Origin: Methanomicrobiales archaeon | GTDB lineage: Archaea > Halobacteriota > Methanomicrobia > Methanomicrobiales > Methanospirillaceae | Length of the DNA: 64,000 bases | Assembly (NCBI GenBank): GCA_022841205.1 | Contig: JALHCK010000004.1 | Span: forward strand, 1 to 64,000 | Reading direction: 5' to 3' | Shown: one piece after another, positions 60,228-64,000 of the stretch | Position numbering within the stretch: the first letter of the stretch is position 1 | Layout of the letters: each line of letters begins with the position of its first letter | Program-made: the position numbers and the translations under genes | The notes under the pieces: generated by a model | What the model was told of the DNA's origin: nothing | Database searches by the model: none | The model's input: the letters and a program-made list of their open reading frames with translations, nothing else

Positions 60228-60906
60228 GCCCGGGTATCCCGGACATCGCTGTATACATGAGGAAAACGATATAGGCGGCTACAGGTATGAGCACGGTGAT
60301 TGCTGCCTGTTTCAATGTAAGGCTTCGGGCATGTTTCAGGCCAAAAATCCACAGGTTTGCGCTCCACAGGAGAAAAATACCCGATAACACCGCCGAAATC
60401 AATCGCAGCTCGCGAAATGCCGTATCCTGCATGAGTTGCTGCATTGCAGCCTCAATTGCCGCCGGGTTTTGGAGGCTGGTAAGGGTTGGCACCTGGATCA
60501 GGGGGATATAATAGAACGAAACGAACAGGGTGATGATCGATCCGATGATGACAGGGACCAGGCCATATCCTGAAAACAGAATTGTCTTTTTGAACGTACC
60601 GGTTCCGGAAAAAGCCATCGAGATCAGGTAGAAGATGCCGGGGATGATGAGCACCCAGAGAACGAGGAAGGTGAAAAAGGCAACAACCGCACCAAAGATT
60701 CCAAGGGCCGGGGCCATGCTTGCCATTTCAGGCACGTTTCCAAACAGTTTTATGGTAATTCCCGAAGTGAGACCAGCCGTTGCGGCTGATATGATGGCAC
60801 CGGTTATGGCGATTAATGCCGGCACCTTCAGGCTCTCAGGCTCCCCGGAAAGCCCGGCAAAAAAACTTTCGGGTTTGAGGAGGAGAACTCCAATCTGTGC
60901 TGCCAT
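60214..60906 (-). CDS. Yip1-family membrane protein (230 aa)
   Basis: About five hydrophobic helices. The opening FAGLSGEPESLKVPALIAIT is the Yip1/DUF1282-like start (xxPxx...xx-A/S), and FSGYGLVPVIIGSIITLFVS is the family's central helix. The function is not established; in archaea such proteins often precede CARDB/MacB genes, as here. It overlaps the CARDB-like gene by 14 nt and is the first gene of the four-gene operon. Confidence 0.85.
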   Translation of the reverse strand: MAAQIGVLLLKPESFFAGLSGEPESLKVPALIAITGAIISAATAGLTSGITIKLFGNVPEMASMAPALGIFGAVVAFFTFLVLWVLIIPGIFYLISMAFSGTGTFKKTILFSGYGLVPVIIGSIITLFVSFYYIPLIQVPTLTSLQNPAAIEAAMQQLMQDTAFRELRLISAVLSGIFLLWSANLWIFGLKHARSLTLKQAAITVLIPVAAYIVFLMYTAMSGIPGLGGI

Positions 60907-61017
60907 TTGAATCGGAGAATTTTTAGAGTTCTTTGTCTATCAACATTTGGGGAAAGAGGGACCAAGCTGCTCAAGATTGAAACTCCGATGATATCTCATG
61001 TTCACATCCCGCCCGAT

Positions 61018-61178
61018 GAAAACCGCAGGTTCGGTTTCCTATGAAAATACCTCCGGCATTTTCATGCCTCGGACCTGTTGTGAACTGCATCATTCTTGTT
61101 TTCATGCCGGATTTGCCCCTTTCTTTTCACCCTGCCTGAAAACCTCCGGCTGAGGGCACCGCTTTTATGCGGTTTTTT
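61018..61178 (+). ncRNA. Structured intergenic region with a plus-strand terminator
   Basis: Between two minus-strand genes lie several stems. GAAAACCG/CGGTTTC (61018-61038, one bulge) resembles a helix of the 21.1-kb element. ATGAAAAT/ATTTTCAT (61041-61065) can switch with CCGGCA/TGCC-T-CGG. GCCGGA (61106-61111) pairs with TCCGGC (61145-61150). The end, ACCGC-TTTTAT-GCGGT plus TTTTTT (61158-61178), is terminator-like only on the plus strand, where no gene ends. A small plus-strand RNA would explain it. Confidence 0.35.
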
Positions 61179-61194
61179 CGATTGGGGGTATTGT

Positions 61195-62127
61195 TCAGAA
61201 AAATTCCTTTCTCCAGAAAATGATGATTCCGATGGCCGAGAGGATGAGGGAGAGAACCATCGTGAAGAGGAACGCATAGGACGTGTCCTGGAATGGGAGT
61301 TCCACGTTCATGCCATAAATGCTTGCAACCAGGGTCGGGATCATGAGGATGATGGTGACTGTGGTCAACAGCTTCATTATCACGTTAAGGTTATTGGAAA
61401 TGATAGATGCAAAGGCATCCATCATATCCGAGAGGATATTGCTGTAGATATTTGCCATCTCGATGGCTTGCCTGTTCTCTATGCTGATATCCTCAAAGAG
61501 ATCCCGCTCGTCCTCGGTCATCCTCATGCACCCAGTCGTATGGCACTTCTCCATCATGAGTGCATTTGACCGGAGAGAGGTGACGAAGAAAACCAGGCTC
61601 TTTTCAAGGTTCAGCAGGCGGATGAGCTGCTCATTCTTCAGGGCCTGGTAGAGAGACCGCTCGACAAGGGTTGTCATGCGGTTGATCTCTTTTAAGTAGT
61701 GCATGAACAGGAGGGTATTTCTTAAGAAGAGAAGCAGGACAAAATGAGTTCTTTTTTCGGTGGAGAAATGCTTCACTTTCCCTGTGATAAACTCCCGGAT
61801 GACATCCATTTCGGTGAATGAAACGGTGATGACAACATTCTGCGTCAGAATGATTCCGACAGGGAGCGTGGTGAAGGGGATATCGGCTTCTGGAGCCTCC
61901 CTCCGGGGACTCCTGAGGAGGATGAGGGTGTTTCCCTCCTCATGCTCAAACCGTGCCCGCTCATCTACATCCAGGGGATCGGTGAGAAAATCAGGAGGGA
62001 TAATAAACCGCGCGACAAGGGCGTCGATCTCCTGCTGGGTAGGATTTACAGTATGCACCCATGATCCGGCCTCGTAATCATTAATGACCTCGAGTCCCTT
62101 CTTTTCGCTTCGGTATATGGTTATCAT
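61195..62127 (-). CDS. corA: CorA-type magnesium/cobalt transporter (310 aa)
   Basis: Pentameric divalent-cation channel. A cytoplasmic N-terminal domain (about 1-240) has TLPVGIILTQNVVITVSF and DLFEDISIENRQAIEMANIY. Two C-terminal helices follow, the first ending in the selectivity motif YGMN (SIYGMNVELPF). The ATG at 62127 is chosen because CorA sequences begin near ITIYRSE; the frame is open to 62220. It stands alone on its side of the window. Confidence 0.93.
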   Translation of the reverse strand: MITIYRSEKKGLEVINDYEAGSWVHTVNPTQQEIDALVARFIIPPDFLTDPLDVDERARFEHEEGNTLILLRSPRREAPEADIPFTTLPVGIILTQNVVITVSFTEMDVIREFITGKVKHFSTEKRTHFVLLLFLRNTLLFMHYLKEINRMTTLVERSLYQALKNEQLIRLLNLEKSLVFFVTSLRSNALMMEKCHTTGCMRMTEDERDLFEDISIENRQAIEMANIYSNILSDMMDAFASIISNNLNVIMKLLTTVTIILMIPTLVASIYGMNVELPFQDTSYAFLFTMVLSLILSAIGIIIFWRKEFF

Positions 62128-62567
62128 ACTGCTCCCCTGTGCACCTGGACGCTTGCAGGATTCGCCAATGAGTGAAAAACAGGCATACCAAATCCCGTTC
62201 TTCCTTGAGATCCCCCCCAACTATCCGTATCTGTCCAGATCTCGTCACCGTATCCGCAAAATAGCTTTCGATTGGTATCCCGGGAAATCACCGGTTTTCG
62301 CCTGGAAATGCCCACCAGTCATCTGGTAAGGATGGTCCGGCCTGCCTGCAGCCTCCTGGCATACCGCAATGCAGTCTCTTACACCAATGAGGTTTGAGTT
62401 TGAATACGGGCAATACCTGGAATGGCACTTTTTGTAGGATTTTTCTCATCGGGCCCGGGGTGATCGGATTGCGCCTTTATCCTGTATCCGGATTGCCAGG
62501 TACCTGTCTGGGTCGCAGGGCGGCCCATTCCCCGTCCACCCCTCTCACCAGGTAATGCAGGAATTTT
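62128..62567. other. Intergenic region, no gene seen
   Basis: 440 bases between corA and the aminotransferase gene, both on the minus strand. No coding frame with a recognisable motif, no tRNA and no strong palindrome was noticed. Confidence 0.5.
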
Positions 62568-63701
62568 TCAGCTCAACCGGCGGATGCGCCGAACGGCTTC
62601 CTGTAGCTGGTCAAGAGATGTCGCATAAGACAAACGCTGCCACCCCGGGGTATTGAATGCCGATCCCGGGGTCACGGCAATGTGGCCCGTCTCAAGCCAA
62701 TTTTCGGCTGTGGCGATATCGTCTCCGCCAGTTTTCACGTACGCGTAAAATGCGCCATCGGCCGGCGCAACTTCAAATCCCATGAGGAGGAGCTCCTGGA
62801 CGAGGTAATCTCTCCTGCGGTTGAATTCCTTTCGCATTATCTCGATGCATTCCTGGTCACCGTTCAATGCTGCGACCCCTCCATACATCGCAAAGGTTGT
62901 GGGGTGGCTGATGGAATGCTGTTGAATTTTGGACATCTGGGTGATAATGGGCCGGGGCGCAACAGCCCAGCCAAGCCTCCATCCTGTCATGGCATAGGCC
63001 TTGGAAAACCCGTTGACCGTGATGGTACGTTCAGCCATATCTCCTATCGAGGCGAGCGAGACGTGCTCCTTCCCGTACACGAGCTTTTCGTAAATCTCAT
63101 CAGAGATGGCCAGGATATCAAAATCCATGCAGAGGTCTGCAACCAGCCTGAGCGATGCCCGGTCAAGAACCGCTCCTGAGGGGTTGGAGGGAGAGTTGAT
63201 GATCACCATCCTGGTCTTTGCCGTGACCGCTTCAAGAAGAGTGTCGGTAACCTGAAAGGTCTTTTCGTGCAGGGGGTGGTGAACCGGCCTTCCACCGGCG
63301 AGAATTACGCATGGTTCATAAGAGACCCATGACGGGTCAAGGATGATCGCCTCGTCCCCAGGGTTAAGCACGGCAGTGGCGGCATCGTAGATTGCGTCCT
63401 TTGCGCCGCAGGTTACCAGCACCTGGGAGGGGGTGCACGGAAAACGGTTCTCCATTCGTGTTTTCCCGGCAATAGCGGCCAGGAGTTCCGGGATGCCGTT
63501 GCTCGGGGCATAATGCGTCTTCCCGTTCATGAGCGCCCGGATGCATGCCTCTTTGATATGGGCCGGGGTATCAAAGTCCGGCTCACCGATCGACAGGCTG
63601 ATGACCGCGAGCCCGTTCTGCTGCATCTCCCGGGCCTTTTCCGCGATGGCAAGAGTCGCCGATGGCGCAATACCCGTGACTTTCTCGGAGAGCCCCCTCA
63701 T
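62568..63701 (-). CDS. PLP aminotransferase class I, aspartate aminotransferase-like (377 aa)
   Basis: Transfers amino groups between an amino acid and 2-oxoglutarate or oxaloacetate. The PLP lysine is in TVNGFSKAYAMTGWRLGW, the substrate-carboxylate Arg at the end in the WQRLSYATS region, and the N-terminal ISLSIGEPDFDTP is characteristic of the class I gamma branch. Typical length. It overlaps ribH by ATGA and is co-transcribed with it. The exact substrate (Asp or aromatic amino acids) is not fixed by sequence alone. Confidence 0.93.
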   Translation of the reverse strand: MRGLSEKVTGIAPSATLAIAEKAREMQQNGLAVISLSIGEPDFDTPAHIKEACIRALMNGKTHYAPSNGIPELLAAIAGKTRMENRFPCTPSQVLVTCGAKDAIYDAATAVLNPGDEAIILDPSWVSYEPCVILAGGRPVHHPLHEKTFQVTDTLLEAVTAKTRMVIINSPSNPSGAVLDRASLRLVADLCMDFDILAISDEIYEKLVYGKEHVSLASIGDMAERTITVNGFSKAYAMTGWRLGWAVAPRPIITQMSKIQQHSISHPTTFAMYGGVAALNGDQECIEIMRKEFNRRRDYLVQELLLMGFEVAPADGAFYAYVKTGGDDIATAENWLETGHIAVTPGSAFNTPGWQRLSYATSLDQLQEAVRRIRRLS

Positions 63702-64000
63702 CCCAATCGCTGGACCATCTTGACCGCAGATTCAACGGCACGTCGTGCGTAATCGATCCGCTCACTGGCCTCCACCCGGGTCATTCCCGGGCCTGATATA
63801 CCGAGCGAGACCGGTTTTTCAAATTCGAGGGAGAGATCGATGATCTTCCGGGCCGCGTGCTGGACCACTATCTCGTCGTGCTGGGTTGCCCCTTCGATAA
63901 CGCATCCGATGGTGACGATCGCGTCAACCGAGCCCGCTTTCAGCATCTTTTTAATGGCCAGTGGCATGTCATATGCACCGGGGACATACATGCACTCGGT
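63698..64000 (-). CDS. ribH: 6,7-dimethyl-8-ribityllumazine synthase, 5' end outside the window
   Basis: Penultimate step of riboflavin synthesis. The visible C-terminal part (about 100 aa) contains VPGAYDMPLAIKKM, IVTIGCVIEGATQHDEIV, the His of the phosphate/substrate site, and KPVSLGISGPGMT, all typical of archaeal RibH. The start lies past position 64000. The stop overlaps the aminotransferase start by ATGA. Confidence 0.92.
   Translation of the reverse strand, partial: TECMYVPGAYDMPLAIKKMLKAGSVDAIVTIGCVIEGATQHDEIVVQHAARKIIDLSLEFEKPVSLGISGPGMTRVEASERIDYARRAVESAVKMVQRLG

Noticed and set aside
1..64000. CRISPR array, insertion sequences, prophage, restriction endonuclease
   Set aside because: No regularly spaced repeats, transposase, integrase or nuclease motif was found; the only DNA-modification gene is the orphan methylase at 21.9 kb.

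Overview
The window is chromosomal DNA from a methanogenic archaeon, most probably of the order Methanomicrobiales (Methanoregula/Methanolinea-like; this placement is inference from gene content). The support is: archaeal-type genes (L37e, Sm-like protein, PUA/MCT-1-type protein, archaeal SepF, ZPR1-type zinc finger, TrpB2), a TfrA/TfrB thiol:fumarate reductase pair typical of methanogens, Isf-type iron-sulfur flavoproteins, TATA-box promoters with several apparently leaderless genes, and an initiator tRNA with the archaeal GGG/CCC anticodon stem. Genes are densely packed, with many ATGA/GTGA overlaps. No insertion sequence, integrase, prophage or CRISPR array was seen.

Layout. 0-8.4 kb: a duplicated DUF350 membrane protein, lysyl-tRNA synthetase, a HEAT-repeat protein, a lipoprotein joining a solute-binding domain to a Cache-like domain, an unrecognised repeat-containing protein, a deletion remnant of an FMN reductase, and a two-gene ABC exporter. 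8.4-17.9 kb: Lhr-like helicase, UbiX, thioredoxin, initiator tRNA-Met, PurF, L37e/Sm operon, PUA protein, SepF, ZPR1-like protein, PurM and aspartate kinase. 17.9-23 kb: TfrA/TfrB, a predicted three-way-junction RNA element, a polyprenol/diacylglycerol kinase-like protein and an orphan DNA methylase with unusual motif order. 23-29.9 kb: an oxygen/redox-defence island with a glutaredoxin-thioredoxin reductase fusion, rubrerythrin, small zinc proteins, RadC, three flavoproteins, desulforedoxin, a cysteine-less AhpD-like protein and peroxiredoxin.

30-42.9 kb: M50 protease, chorismate mutase, a thioredoxin-CcdA fusion, an argC-CBS-argJ-argB operon, acetyl-CoA synthetase with an OFA-family transporter, a membrane protein/HTH regulator pair, a SagB-like nitroreductase and a DUF6125-like protein. 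42.9-49.4 kb: a complete trpEGDCFBA operon on the minus strand, with an odd leader and no normal start codon visible for trpF. 49.7-57.2 kb: ATP-NAD kinase-like protein, TrpB2, a DASS transporter, YfcE-type phosphodiesterase, DUF362 protein and aldehyde dehydrogenase. 57.2-64 kb: a four-gene overlapping Yip1/CARDB-like/LolD/MacB-like operon, a structured intergenic region with a plus-strand terminator, CorA, an aminotransferase and the 3' part of ribH, which runs off the window.

The genes cover amino-acid biosynthesis (Trp from chorismate, Arg from glutamate, aspartate family), purine synthesis, acetate assimilation, fumarate reduction and a concentrated oxidative-stress set. No wholly new defence or mobile system is obvious. 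The best leads are the trp leader with the trpF start anomaly, the structured RNA candidates at 21.1 and 61.1 kb, the permuted orphan methylase and the redox island with its cysteine-less partner.
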